Source of the DNA: Siphlonurus alternatus
Taxonomy: Eukaryota; Arthropoda; Insecta; Ephemeroptera; Siphlonuridae
Assembly (NCBI GenBank): GCA_949825025.1
Contig: OX463779.1
Span: 36,652,203 to 36,716,202 of the forward strand
Direction: 5' to 3'
Length of the DNA stretch: 64,000 nt
Under the pieces are notes generated by a model. It was not told where the DNA came from and made no database searches. It saw only the letters and a list, made by a program, of their open reading frames with translations. The translations under genes were made by a program, and so were the position numbers. Positions 33,537 through 46,100 of the stretch are shown here, in pieces (position 1 is the first letter of the stretch; each line of letters starts with the position of its first letter).

Positions 33537-35761
33537 TGTAACGGCCCCAAAATTAGTGTTGCTTGATTTTAGACCTATACTGACCCATGAGCGGGGTATG
33601 TGACTCATAGTTGGTTGTTGGTGTCAGTATAGTCTAAAGTATTGAATTTGGTGTGTTACTAAAAACAATAATTACGCTAAACTTTGCTACCTATAGCTCA
33701 CATCAGCCAAAACCTACTAGCATATGTGAAGAGATCTAACATATCATAGATGACTCGATTCACAATGCTACATAAGCTGACTGGGAAAGGAAAATAGTTT
33801 AGGAATTATATACCAGAAAATACATTTAAGTCACTGTTTATTTTAAATTCTCGTATACAGATCAGTTTGATATTGTCAATTTTACCTGTAAAAATCATAA
33901 CAATAATATCTGAAAAACATTACACTTGAGGTTGATCTTGAAGTAAGGGGAAATTATATATTGAAGACACTCGCTGTATCACTCCACCGTAGACATCCAT
34001 GAAGTTAAACACGATTTACTTGGTTCTCTTCTCAATCTTGATCACCTTATATACTGTACCATGACCATGTGTAGCTACATAAATGGGCAAGCCCATAGTG
34101 TGCAATAGTTGCTACTGCCCTCGAAACATCAACGACACGACAGTATATTTGCTAGAGTGTAAGGAGAATCTTTTACTGCAGGGAAACCATCGTTGTAAAA
34201 ATCGTATTCGCCGCTGTTGTCATGAAGTGGTGGTATTACTCTCAGCCAATCGTGTTTAAAATCATGTTGTATGCAATGGCTGTGTGTTATATGTGGTGTC
34301 ACTGTATTACTCTGTAAAAATATTCTTGCTTGATTCCATCGGTGAAATGTTGTCCAGCTTGAATCCTAAACGTGGCAGACTTCTTTATTCTTCATGTAAG
34401 ATATCGTAGCTTGTTTGCTCATCGACCGCTGAAAGAATGTAGTGAGCAGCTGTAAACTCGTGTAAGCTGGAAGAGAATTTTCCTGAAAAGTGTTGAGAGC
34501 TGTAAAGAGTAGTAAGCTGAAAGTGTAGAGAGCCGAAAGGTTTGAGAGTTGCAAGTGTAGAGCTGGAAAGAGTGTGTGTGTGGTCCGGCCGAAGCCGGCC
34601 GAGTGTGTCGCTCTATCTCTGAGCAAGCCTTTTATATCCTGGGAAACAATAGAATATTTAGTAGTGGGGGACATCAGGCGGAGGGGAAGAGCACCGTGTG
34701 CAAAAAGCACGGCGGGGTAGAGTGTCGTGTGCAAAAGAGGGCGGGGTGCAGCTCCTCTTGCGGAATTTTACGTAACTTGTTATCCCACGAACGCCATCTG
34801 TGATGTTTTCCCTCAATTAAATATATATTATATAATATCCTTTTTTTGTTTATTAATTTTTCCTGAAAACATAAATTAACCTGCAAATCTTTACATAATA
34901 ATTATTTACCATAGTCCACAATAATTACATAATCATAGATTTTATACTGGACTTTGCATCATATATTTAATATAATATTTATTGACCAAGGAGCATAACA
35001 TCTATAAAAGAAATATCTCAAAATACGATTTTAATTATTTTCATATTAAAATGACGATACATAAGTCTGATGGACCAATAGAAATTATAATATATAATTA
35101 TTTTACAGTTAAATAATAATTAAATGAAACCATGATAAACTTTATTTTATAATACTTAATAATTATCAATATATTACATTTAGAATTTACTATATTTTTA
35201 TTGCAATATTTTATTTAATAAGCTCCTAATTTACACCATGATACAAAATACAGGACCCTTTAAAGTGTAAAATAATAACCAGCATAGCCATTTTTCGTAC
35301 CTTCGTTTTCTTCAAGTAGACAGCGAAATCTTCATGCACAGATTTTATTATTATTACGACACTGAAACCGTTAAAATATATACTCACATATTTGTATGAT
35401 ACATAAATAGATTGTATAACGAGTTTGGACGACTTAACATTGGTTTTAACCGCATAAATAATGTAGTATGTTTAACTGACAAAATCACTGCCATTTTCAG
35501 CTTGCAAGCACAGATCAACGGGAGTCTCGTCTTCTCCTGACGTTCACGTGATTTCAATATAACTCCCAAGATTCCTTGAATTTCCTGTTTCCGGTAGCGT
35601 GGCACTTTTAAATACGCGGCTGCTATAGTTTTATAAAATAAAAACGCCATAACTGGCTTGTCAAAATATTAACATTATAAAAAAGTGTTGAAGAAAATTA
35701 TAAGAGATTGATTTTTAACAACACGTTTAAATACGATCCGAATAAAATTGAGGGTCGTAAC
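33537..35761 (-). repeat. 5' LTR (element orientation)
   Basis: Nearly identical to the other LTR. Differences noticed: C/G at its inner edge and AG inserted near 34720. TATAAAAGG at 34636-34628. Its outermost base does not fit the LTR consensus and runs directly into repeat A'. Confidence 0.85.
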
Positions 35762-36663
35762 CTCTCAAAAAAATTTCAGAATTTTTGTCAATTTGCTAAG
35801 GTTTACATGTTAATCAAAGGGCATTACGTCGATCAGCTGTTCGGCGTTATCTCTACCTTAAACAAGGAGAATACGAGTCTACGTCAAAAGAACGAAAAAT
35901 AAAAGAACGAAAACAATTTATACGAAAGGCATTAGAACGAAAACAAAAAGGACGAAAGTAATTTAACACGAAAACATTTTGTACGAAAATATAATTAACC
36001 GAAATGGAAAATGTGCGAATGCATTTATAACGAAACTTAAAAAGCACGAAAGCATTTACAGCGAAAACATTTTAGCCGAATTCAATAATCACGAAAGCCA
36101 TTTGGCCGATAGTTATTTGAACGAATTGAAAAACAACGAAAGTAAATTAGAACGAAAACATTTAAAACGAAATGAAAAAATCACGGAAACAATTTGGCCG
36201 AAAGTTATTTGAACGAAAACATTTAAGACGAATAAAAAAATAACGAAAACAATTTGACCGAAAGTTATTTGAACGAAAACATTTTAGACGAATCAAAAAA
36301 TAACGAAAACAATTTGACCGAAAGTTATTTGAACGAAAGCATTTAAAACGAATGGAAAAATCACGAATACAATTTGAACGAACGCTATTAATTGACCGAA
36401 ATCAGAGACCCTCTGTAGGGTCTCTGGGGACCGAAAAAAAAAAAAAAAAAAAAAAAAAACACCGATGAAGAAAAATATTAATAAAAATTTATAACAGTAA
36501 TTAAAAAAAAAATAATGTAAATTAAAACGAATGCAATAAAGAAGGATAATATATACAGAATACTGCAGACTGAGCCAGAAATGGTGTTCCGAACCTATGC
36601 TAAAATTTGAGCATGTTAATTATTATAACTTTGAGCTAGAAATTTGTAATTTGTCATACGTAT
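35761..36663 (+). repeat. 903-bp direct repeat A', right of the LTR retrotransposon
   Basis: Second copy of 28382-29283, here continuous with the rest of the foldback element. Confidence 0.85.
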
Positions 36664-38493
36664 AAAGCCAAGGGTTCTAAGTTCTTTTAACATGTACGTG
36701 TTAAACAATTTTTAAAATTAATATATTTCCTACCGTTTTAGGGGTGGATTCACGATTTTTGCATTTCTTCCTTATGGGATTTCCATGTCAAATTGAGTTC
36801 ATAGAAAAATTTTAGCCGATCGATTTGCACCAAAATTAGTTTTGAAGGTTTTCAGAGCACGCTGTATTTAATGGTGTACCGTTTCACCCCTAACAATTAA
36901 ATCATTAACTTGCTCGGATTCAAAAAATTTAAAGGTCGTTTCTGGGGTAAAAAAATAAGCTCATTTCAGTGGCATAATCAAAATTTTGATAGCATAATTT
37001 TTTCACGTAATAAGGGTCATTATATCATTAGGGGTTGTTTTCACCACTTTTTAAAATAACATCATTAAATTCAACGTGCTCTGAAAACTTTCAAAACTCA
37101 TTTTGGTGCAAATCAGCCAAAATTTTTCTATCAACTTAATTAATTTGACATGGATATATCCCATAACGAAGAAATGCAAATCGTGAATCCACCCCTAAAA
37201 CGGTAGGAAATATTAATTTTAAAAATTGTTTAACACATGTCAAAAGAATTTAGAACCTTTGATGGCTTTACGTATGCCAAATTTCAAATTTCTAGCTATA
37301 TAGCTCAAAGTTATAACCTGCCCAAATTTTAGCATGGGCTCGGAACATCATTTCTGGCTCAGTCTGTATATTATTATGCTTCTTTGTTAATTGCATTCGT
37401 TTTAATTTACAATTTATTTTTTGGTTTAATTATTGTTATGATGAATTTTTATTAATATTTTTCTTCATCGGTGTTTTTTATTTCGGTCAAATAGAGCGTT
37501 CGTTCAAATTGTATTCGTGATTTTTCCATTCGTTTTAAATGCTTTCGTTCAAATAACTTTCGGTCAAATTGTTTTCGTTATTTTTTGATTCGTCTTAAAT
37601 GTTTTCGTTCAAATAACTTTCGGTCAAATTGTTTTCGTTATTTTTTTATTCGTCTTAAATGTTTTCGTTCAAATAACTTTTCGTTCAAATAACTTTCGGT
37701 CAAATCGCTTTCGTGATTTTTGAATTCGTATTAAAATAATTTTGTTCTAATTTACTTTCGTCCTTTTTTAAATCGGTCAAATTACTTTCGTACAAATTGT
37801 TTTCGTGATTTTTGTTCTCGTTATTATTTTGTTTCGTGTTAATTTAATTTCGTGGTAAATGATTTCGTTTATATTTGATTTCGATGTAATTGTTTTCGGG
37901 ATAAAGTCAGTCGTTGAAAATGCTTTCGTGATTTTTGTTTTCGTGGTTTTGACCAGAGATGCAAATCTTCGCGCGAAACCTGGTGCGCGAAACTTTCGCG
38001 CGAATATTCGCGAAACTTCGCGAAAATTTCGCGAAATTTAAAAAATGACTGCCGCAATGCGATTTTTCATATATTCATCAAAAAATTAAGAAAACAAGAT
38101 AAAATGGCCCATTTCATGACCTGTCTATCCTCGAATGTGTTAAATGATTTTAAAAATAATTAAAAGTAATTTTTAAAATTAATAAAAAAGAAATAAATTT
38201 TTTTATATCTAATAAATAAAATTGAACTCTTTTTAAATTCATTTATGCAATCAAACCTGTCATTAAATCAATATTAGGAAGAAAACTGCGTATTCATTAA
38301 ATACTATTCGAAAAAGTAGAGCGGGAAATTCAAATATGTCAATTTCGCGAAGTTTCGCGCGAAACTTTCGCGAAACTTGGCTTGCGAAACTTCGCGAATA
38401 TTCGCGAAACTAGCGAAATTTCGCGCGAAGCTTCGCGAAGCGTTGCATCACTGGTTTTGACGTGATACCGAGAATACATATCTATCCTCCTTG
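35862..38493. mobile_element. Foldback element with tandem-repeat arms
   Basis: Large palindrome centred near 36980. Arms are built from degenerate short units (AACGAAAACATTT, TTTGACCGAAAGTTATTT), giving (CGTT/CGAAA)-rich arms at 35880-36460 and 37480-37945. Ends CAAGGAGAATACG and, from the right, CAAGGAGGATAG. It is interrupted by a hAT element at 37954-38453. Resembles FB/Galileo-type foldback elements in design; no coding sequence. Confidence 0.7.
37954..38453. mobile_element. hAT-type MITE with TTCGCGAA subterminal repeats
   Basis: 500 bp; ends CAGAGATGCAA and, from the right, CAGTGATGCAACG. Perfect 8-bp duplication GTTTTGAC at 37946-37953 and 38454-38461. About ten TTCGCGAA/TTCGCGCGAA palindromes crowd the two ends, possible transposase-binding sites. 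Confidence 0.85.
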
Positions 38494-38613
38494 CCTTGAA
38501 CTTTTTTCGCGCTTAATTAATTAAATTGACAGACGATTTCCGAAACCATCTTTTACGAAACAGCTGAGCAAATCGTTAAAAGGCCGAGAAAAGGTCTCAT
38601 AATTTTATTAAAA

Positions 38614-40697
38614 ATGATATCTCCCTTTGCCCGACTTGCCTCTCGAAGGATAAACCAACGCAGTGTAAGTTATATTTTACATTTTAATGTATTTTTTTGG
38701 CTTTTGATGGAACTTGAGTCCCTAAACTGTGATTGACCTACTACCTACTCACTCCGACCGTCCGGTTTAGCTTATTTGCCCTTGTCAAGGTCCATGGTCC
38801 ACTCAAGAGATGAGCCTGTAACGCCTAAAATACAAACTAAAATTACTTATGCATATGCATACAACATTTTTTGACTAACTTTTTTAAACTAATACTTTGT
38901 GCTATGTAGCTGGCCACCTGGTATGAGTCCAGCAAGGAGGTGGCGGTAAAGATGGTGCCTGACTTTATGGACATGTCTTCGGTAACAGCATGAAATTATT
39001 TGGTGTTTTCTGCACTTTATAACTGCATAATATAGCTTGTGCTTGCTACACCTTTTCACTAATTTATTCGTGTTTTTGTTTGTAATAAATACTGCATATT
39101 ACTGTACAGTACATCAAAGTCTTCTACTCGCAATGGTTGTAATAAACCATTGTTTATATGCATAATGTCTGTCGCATGAAGCCTTTTTCATCGTTAAACA
39201 TGGGACGACGTAGTGCCTAATTTTGCCACCGGAGCAAAGAACGTAATGGCAAAGTTAGGTCCTATATAGTGCTTTAATTCACTTTTTGGACCACCAGAAG
39301 TGATGACGCAATGACATTGTGGCAGCACTAGGCGGATCCATGGATCCGCCTAGTGGCGCCAATCCCATGTTATGTCAAAAAAAAAAAAACGAAACACTGA
39401 AACGGACTCTATTTTAACCCAGGAGACTTTTCGATATGACACGCTTAGATACCCAATCAAGTATGCTTTGCACGCGACAGACATTACACAACAATACTTT
39501 GTTTACTAACAACGAGCAGAAGACTTTGGAAAGGATACAAATTACCAGCAAATTACTGCACGCAGCCAAATGCAAACTAAGGTTTGAAATAGTGTAGACA
39601 TTCTGTACCAGTACTACCAGAAGTGCGGCTGCACAGCCAGCTCAGTATACAGTTAAATACCCTTCGCCTTGAGCATTTTACCTCCTATTTGTTTATTTAC
39701 TTTGTCAAAACAACAAAAGAATATATATATATATCTAGGTATTCTAGAAGCCTCCATGCATGCTGTGCCAAGCTTTTGTCTCTTATTTAAAAAAGAGAAT
39801 CCTTCAAATCTTTACCAAAGCTGTGCATTGACACCATTGACACAAGGCGCTTGATGTTGCTTTTATCCAAGCCAAAACATGGCAAGAATTTAAGCAGATA
39901 AAAAATTGAATGAAGTTGAGGAGGAGCAAAACACAGCAAGGAGAAGAATACTGAAGTGAGTGTATTCAACCATATTGGTACACAAGATCAATGTTTTCTT
40001 TACCTCAGTGTTTTGATGCATGGATTTTCTTGTCTTTGAGTAAATTGCAGAAAAGATGAGGCTATATACAGTATGACAGATCTTACCAGTTAATTTACCT
40101 CTAGACAGTTCAGTAGACTAGAGGTAATCTAAGATCTGTTATAAGATCGTAACTATTATGTCATGTACTGAAATAAATTGAATGCACTGATGGTGAGAAA
40201 ACAAATCCAATCTTCCAGTTCCAGTCTTTATAATTATTATTAGTCTTTTATTAAACACAGAAAGTGTACATATTAACAGCACTAGAAACATACATTATAG
40301 AAAAACATTACAATAGAACACATAAAACATACATACAAAACATATATAATAGTTACAGAATAATAGAACAATAGAAAATGATAATAAAAAAATATAAAAT
40401 AAAATAACAGATGATACTAACAGCCTGTTACATCATAATAATAATATATCATATATATAATCACATATATAAAACAAAATATGACATAGAAAATAGATAG
40501 AATAAAAAACTTATTGCTTCATTGCTATTCAAAATCTATAGACTATATGAAATCTCCCCTGGCATAATCGCTAATAGGCTTTATAATTATGTATCCTCTT
40601 TTACCAAGACTGTAGAATGCAAGGCGCAAAAAGTAAAATCTTACTACTGCATATACTTCATACAAAGTCATATATTTTAAAAATAATAGCAGCAATA

Positions 40698-40737
<40 letters not shown>

Positions 40738-43073
40738 TCGTTGTAGCGCGTTTTTGGCCGATCTTCCAGTTGTAAGTTATGACTCCATGGCCGATCTATA
40801 TATTGTAAGTTATGACTCTCTGGCTGATCAGCTTTATTTTTGCCAGGGACGAGTGGCCGAAATGTCAAAAGTTACAACTTTTGTTTTATTGCGCCATTCG
40901 AAAGAGTGCAAAATTTGACACAAGATGGCATCAGTGGTATTTTCCTAATAATTTTCATTTAAATGCTAGAAAAATAATAAAAAAAGGGGCGAGGCCCGCG
41001 AAATCAGCTGTTTGCAAATAACACGTAACAAAATATCAACACAGAGCAAAAACTTAAATCATATATTTATTCAATCCAGTTATTTACTTCTTCTGGCTGC
41101 AAAGAATAATTTTCCTAACGGCCAATTAACATTTAATCAATCAAGTAACAAAATATCTCTCCAGATTGCATCGGGTGATCTCTAAAATCTGGAATCATGC
41201 ATGCAACGATTGAATAACTCGTAATTATATGGTTCAGCTACGTGTATAATAATTAATAATAATTAACTTAATAATTAAATGTGATTTTTTTCAAAATTGT
41301 TGTGATTTTGTTTATAAATATTATTTTTTTATTGCGGCGCGCGCCCTATAACAGTATATCGGAAAGAAATAATTAAGCTTTTAGTATGTTAATTTTGATA
41401 CACATCTGCCTGTGGGGGAAAATATTGCAACTAACCACAATAAGCGTCACAAAGATCTGTAACTTGCATGCATATATTGTAGAGTGTCGTAATAACTATA
41501 ATAGATAAAAAATACCGGTATTTAAATAAAATTATTATTTTACGATATATAGCTAGCTAGCATAGTATTACATTTTTTTTTAGCAATTATAATATACTCT
41601 AGGACGTTCTTATATAACTAGGAAAAATTAGCAAATAAAATTATATTATTATTATTATTTTTTTGCAAGTTATTTTATATTTTTTTACCATATATCGCTG
41701 CGTATAATAATATATTGTGAGATGTTAAAAGTTTGTAAAAACATGTTTTTATGCTGGCTTGAAAGAGTCGAAGTGCGACAGCTAATTGGTCTCTCTTCTA
41801 GCAGACACGTACATAACTTTTGTTAATTCATTGACGGTCCAACGTGTGCTATCAATATTATACTATTATAATATTGATATATTATATTATTATCGTATGA
41901 ACCTGAAAAGACGAAAAAAAAAAATCGCGAGATACCGCGAAGCACAACGCTCACTTCCGGCTTCGTGAATCGCGCCCATTATATACGTACCCATGATAGA
42001 ATTATAGTGATCGACGTACCATATTAATATTTGTTGTTATAAATAAAATTTAGCATAAATAAATTATAAAATAGCGTAAATATATTTACTATATATATTT
42101 TTATGATTAATTCAGCAATGGAATTCTGCTACGCGTCTATAATATATACATAAATGCATGCAGTCAACAAAGTATTCTTCGATCGAGCATAGAACTCGCT
42201 GTGATATTTAATCGTCTTGGTTACGTTTAATTTCCGCGTTTATGTGCAGACCTGTAAAACAAGTAGCATGCTAAGTAAGCTAATTTTTTTGCATCAATTG
42301 CAATTAATGAACTTATAATTGCCTATTGCATTGCTGTTATTTATTACACAAAAAAAATCGACATTATCAGCGATCGACGATGCTAAAATCACCCAAACTC
42401 GGCTGTGTTCGATTCTATTTTTAATAAATAAACTTTTTTTATAGTCCCTGCACAGCCGCTTTTTTTTCCCTAAAATTAAAATAATGATAAACATGAAATA
42501 ATATTATAGTAATACACAGTAATTTTATGTCTTACCCATGCATTTTCATTTGTCAGCTAGAAAACGAACCATGAAAATGTTTAAGTAGCTGAAAAAAATA
42601 CGGGTATCATATATGCATATATACGCGACGTATATATAAATAAATATTGAAGACGAGCGCGTTTCATTAATTTTAATTATTCTGTAATTCTATTACATCG
42701 TGTTTTTAATTTCTAGCCGAGTTAACAACGTGAGAGAGGATTATTACATGCATTTTCAAGCCCTGTCGGATTATGGCAAATTTCATTTATTTATTATTAT
42801 TATTTTTTAAAGATGACCGCCGGACTTTTATACGTATTTTTTATCGTATTTACATTATAAAAGTGCTGCATACAGGATTTTAATTTCCAATTAATATTTC
42901 CGGAGATAATCAGTTTTTTGCTTCTCCTGAACAATTAGAAAAATTGCAGATCAGCCAGAAGGCCATAACTTACAATATGCAGATCAGCCAGAGAGTTATA
43001 ACTTACAATATATAGATCGGCCATGGAGTCATAACTTACAACTGGAAGATCGGCCAAAAACGCGCTACAACGA

Positions 43074-43123
<50 letters not shown>

Positions 43124-46100
43124 CAATGTTTTTTTTTATGATGTTATGTTGTTAAATTTTATGTAACTTATTTTTTAGGCACATGTTGAGCAGTTAAATA
43201 GATTGAAAAGCAAATTGTACTGCATGCATTTAGTATACATACTGTACATATTTTCCATACACTACATACTATAGTAAATAATTACAAATTAATGTTCTTG
43301 ATGGGTTTTACTGTTGTACAACTGTCTTGTTTCTTGCACTCTTTTGCATGGATCATCTTATCAATCAGAATTACAGTATATTTTGTAGAGCTTAATAGTA
43401 ATCAATAGTTAATAGACTATCTCTTTTATTACAGAAAGCATTGGCTCCCTTCTTTACCTCTTCTAAGAGCTTCGCTTCAGAAGCAACATTTGACACAAAG
43501 GTAAGTTAAATAATTAACACTCTGTAACACAAGAGTTGCGGTTAGTGGAGTAGTTTTAGGGCATTAACCCTTAATATTTTCAATTAAAAATGACCATCTT
43601 AGTTAGAAAGTTCAGAAGCCAGTGCATTGAACTGGCTGTTGAAGCTTTTAAATTACGTAAATCTTTTTAGTAAAAACAATAAGATGAACTGACCGTCACT
43701 GGACACAAGTTATTTACCCTATTGCTCTTTCTGTCAGCCATTCAAACTGCACAAGCTAGAAGAAGGTCCAGCCACGAGGGTGACTGTCACTCGAGATGAC
43801 GCTCTCACCTACTACAAGCAGATGCTGATGATCCGGCGACTTGAGACTGCCTCAGGCAATCTGTACAAGGAGAAGGTCATCCGTGGATTCTGCCATCTTT
43901 ACTCGGGCCAGGTAATAATCATGATCATATGATTTTGGAAACTGTGTGTTCCTTAGAATTCTATAAAATCATAAATAACGCCTTGTTGCTAGTTGTGTTT
44001 TATTTACCGCATGTATTTCATGAAACATAGTTTTCAGTTTTCATCTTGCTGTAAAATATGATTTGAAAAGGGGTTGCAACATATTAATGTAAATACAGTG
44101 TCGATTGTTTATATTAAAGTCCTTGTCTTGGATCTTAATTCTTTCTATTTTTTTCTACTCTTCTAAAAAAAATTTGCTATTATGATTACAGGAAGCCTGT
44201 GCTGTTGGAATGAAGGCCTCTATGGGAGCTCTAGATGGCATCATCTCTGCATACCGTATTCACGGTTGGACGTACCTGATGGGCGTGAGTCCGCTTGGAG
44301 TGCTGGCAGAACTGACTGGTCGCAAGTCAGGGTGTGCCCGTGGCAAGGGCGGCTCCATGCACATGTACGCGCCAAACTTCTACGGAGGCAATGGCATCGT
44401 GGGAGCTCAGGTGCCATTGGGAGTGGGCGTCGCCCTTGCCACAAAGTACCGGGGAGAGAAGGGGGTGTGCTTTGCTCTCTATGGTGATGGAGCAGCCAAC
44501 CAGGGACAGATCTTTGAGGTGAGGAGCAGCAGAGAAGAGCAGAATGCTGTTACAATTTTCACTCTTCATTTAAGGTAGAGATAACGCCGAACAGCTGATC
44601 GACGTAATGCCCTATGATTAACATGTAAACCTTAGCAAATTGACAAAAATTTTGAAATTTTTTTGAGAGGCAGATATTAGTGCCTAAAAGCCATAGAAAA
44701 AATTTCAAAACGATTTAACGAGCCGATTTTTTTTTTTTAATTAATTTTTTTAATTTTCAGCATAGGGCTTTCCCATAGAGAGCCAAACTAAAAAATTAAT
44801 TTAAAAAAATCGGCTCTTTAAATGTTTTTGAAACTTTTGCTATGGCTTTTAGGCACTAATATCTGCCTCTCAAAAAAATTTCAGAATTTTTGTCAATTTG
44901 CTAAGGTTTACATGTTAATCAAAGGGGATTACGTCAAACAGCTGTTCGACGTTATCTCTACCTTAAGTTTTTAATTTCATCAGTTCAGTTAAAATTATGA
45001 AAATCCCGTTCAGTCGCCTCTAAATGCACATTATTTTAAAAATTCTTTATAGAATTATCAACTTTCATTACTATTGCAAATAAGGTTAAATTTGTGTAGT
45101 AAAAATTGGATCCATTTAATAAAGTCAATGATTTTATCACATTTGCATAACTCTTGTTTTTATGCAATTAGCTGTATACAGTAATTTCAAATTATTTTGA
45201 GTCCAAATATGACAGTATGTATGTCTTTCTCTTAATGTCCAGTACTTTGTTTTTGACACTGCAAGAACCGTTATTTTTAGTTACCTATACTGACAGGGTT
45301 ATTATTTTATAAATTATACAAAGATGTGGGTACATTTTTGTAGCAGGAGCAGTTCATCTAACTTTTTTTTTTCTGCATACAGGCCTACAATATTGCCAAG
45401 CTGTGGAACGTGCCATGCATCTTCGTGTGTGAGAACAACGGCTACGGTATGGGCACGAGTGCAGACCGCGCCTCTGCCAACACTGCCTACTACACCCGAG
45501 GGGACTACATTCCTGGCATCTGGGTGAGCATCATCCCCTTTGTAGAATAGCAGAGATAGTGAGAAATATTAACAAACTTGAGCCTAATTTTACATCAAAT
45601 TTTTATCCTGGGTTAGATAGAACAGTATTTTTAAAAAATAAATGAATCAGTCTTGTTTTTTGATACCATGTTAAGAATAAATTTAATGTAGATTTTCTGC
45701 AATAACATTGTTATAATTTCCTTTGTAAATACCCCCCAATGGATCCATTATCTTCATAATGTCTTGTCCTGCTGTTTAGTTTAATGACTGTAAAATGTGC
45801 TGCTTTTAGAGTTTTTTTTTTTTTTTTAATTATCAGCTATATACAAAAGATAAAATATAGACTACAAAATATTATCACTCAGAATTGCTGTTGTAATATT
45901 TGATGATGTAGTCCTTTAGTGTGTTAACATTTATAAGGTTTGTCAATGTTTTTTTAATCTTGAAACTGATAGAGATAGATAAATTAGAAGTGCTTTATAG
46001 TTACGTAAACAATCTTTGTGGTGCTATTGTAAACACCCATATAGTCCAAGTTAAAAAAGGTAGAAGTCTGTCAAGGGTGTAACTTTCCTACATTTATTAT

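Larger units (their letters stand above)
29284..35761 (-). mobile_element. Non-autonomous LTR retrotransposon (LARD-like), complete
   Basis: Two LTRs (29284-31507, 33537-35761) around a 2.0 kb internal region. The minus-strand orientation is shown by a polypurine stretch CACGGGGGGTAC next to the LTR at 31508. A primer-binding-like TGGGGGCCTAGGTCCAGG begins 2 nt inside the other LTR (33534 downward). LTRs start TGTTACG and end CGTTACA. No gag or pol frame is present, so it would need proteins from another element. The LTRs look almost identical, so insertion is recent. There is no short target duplication; instead 0.9 kb of flank is duplicated. Confidence 0.8.

Noticed and set aside
44182..44578. 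Several overlapping frames on both strands
   Set aside because: Shadows of PDHA exon 4; only the frame with the thiamine-diphosphate motif is real.
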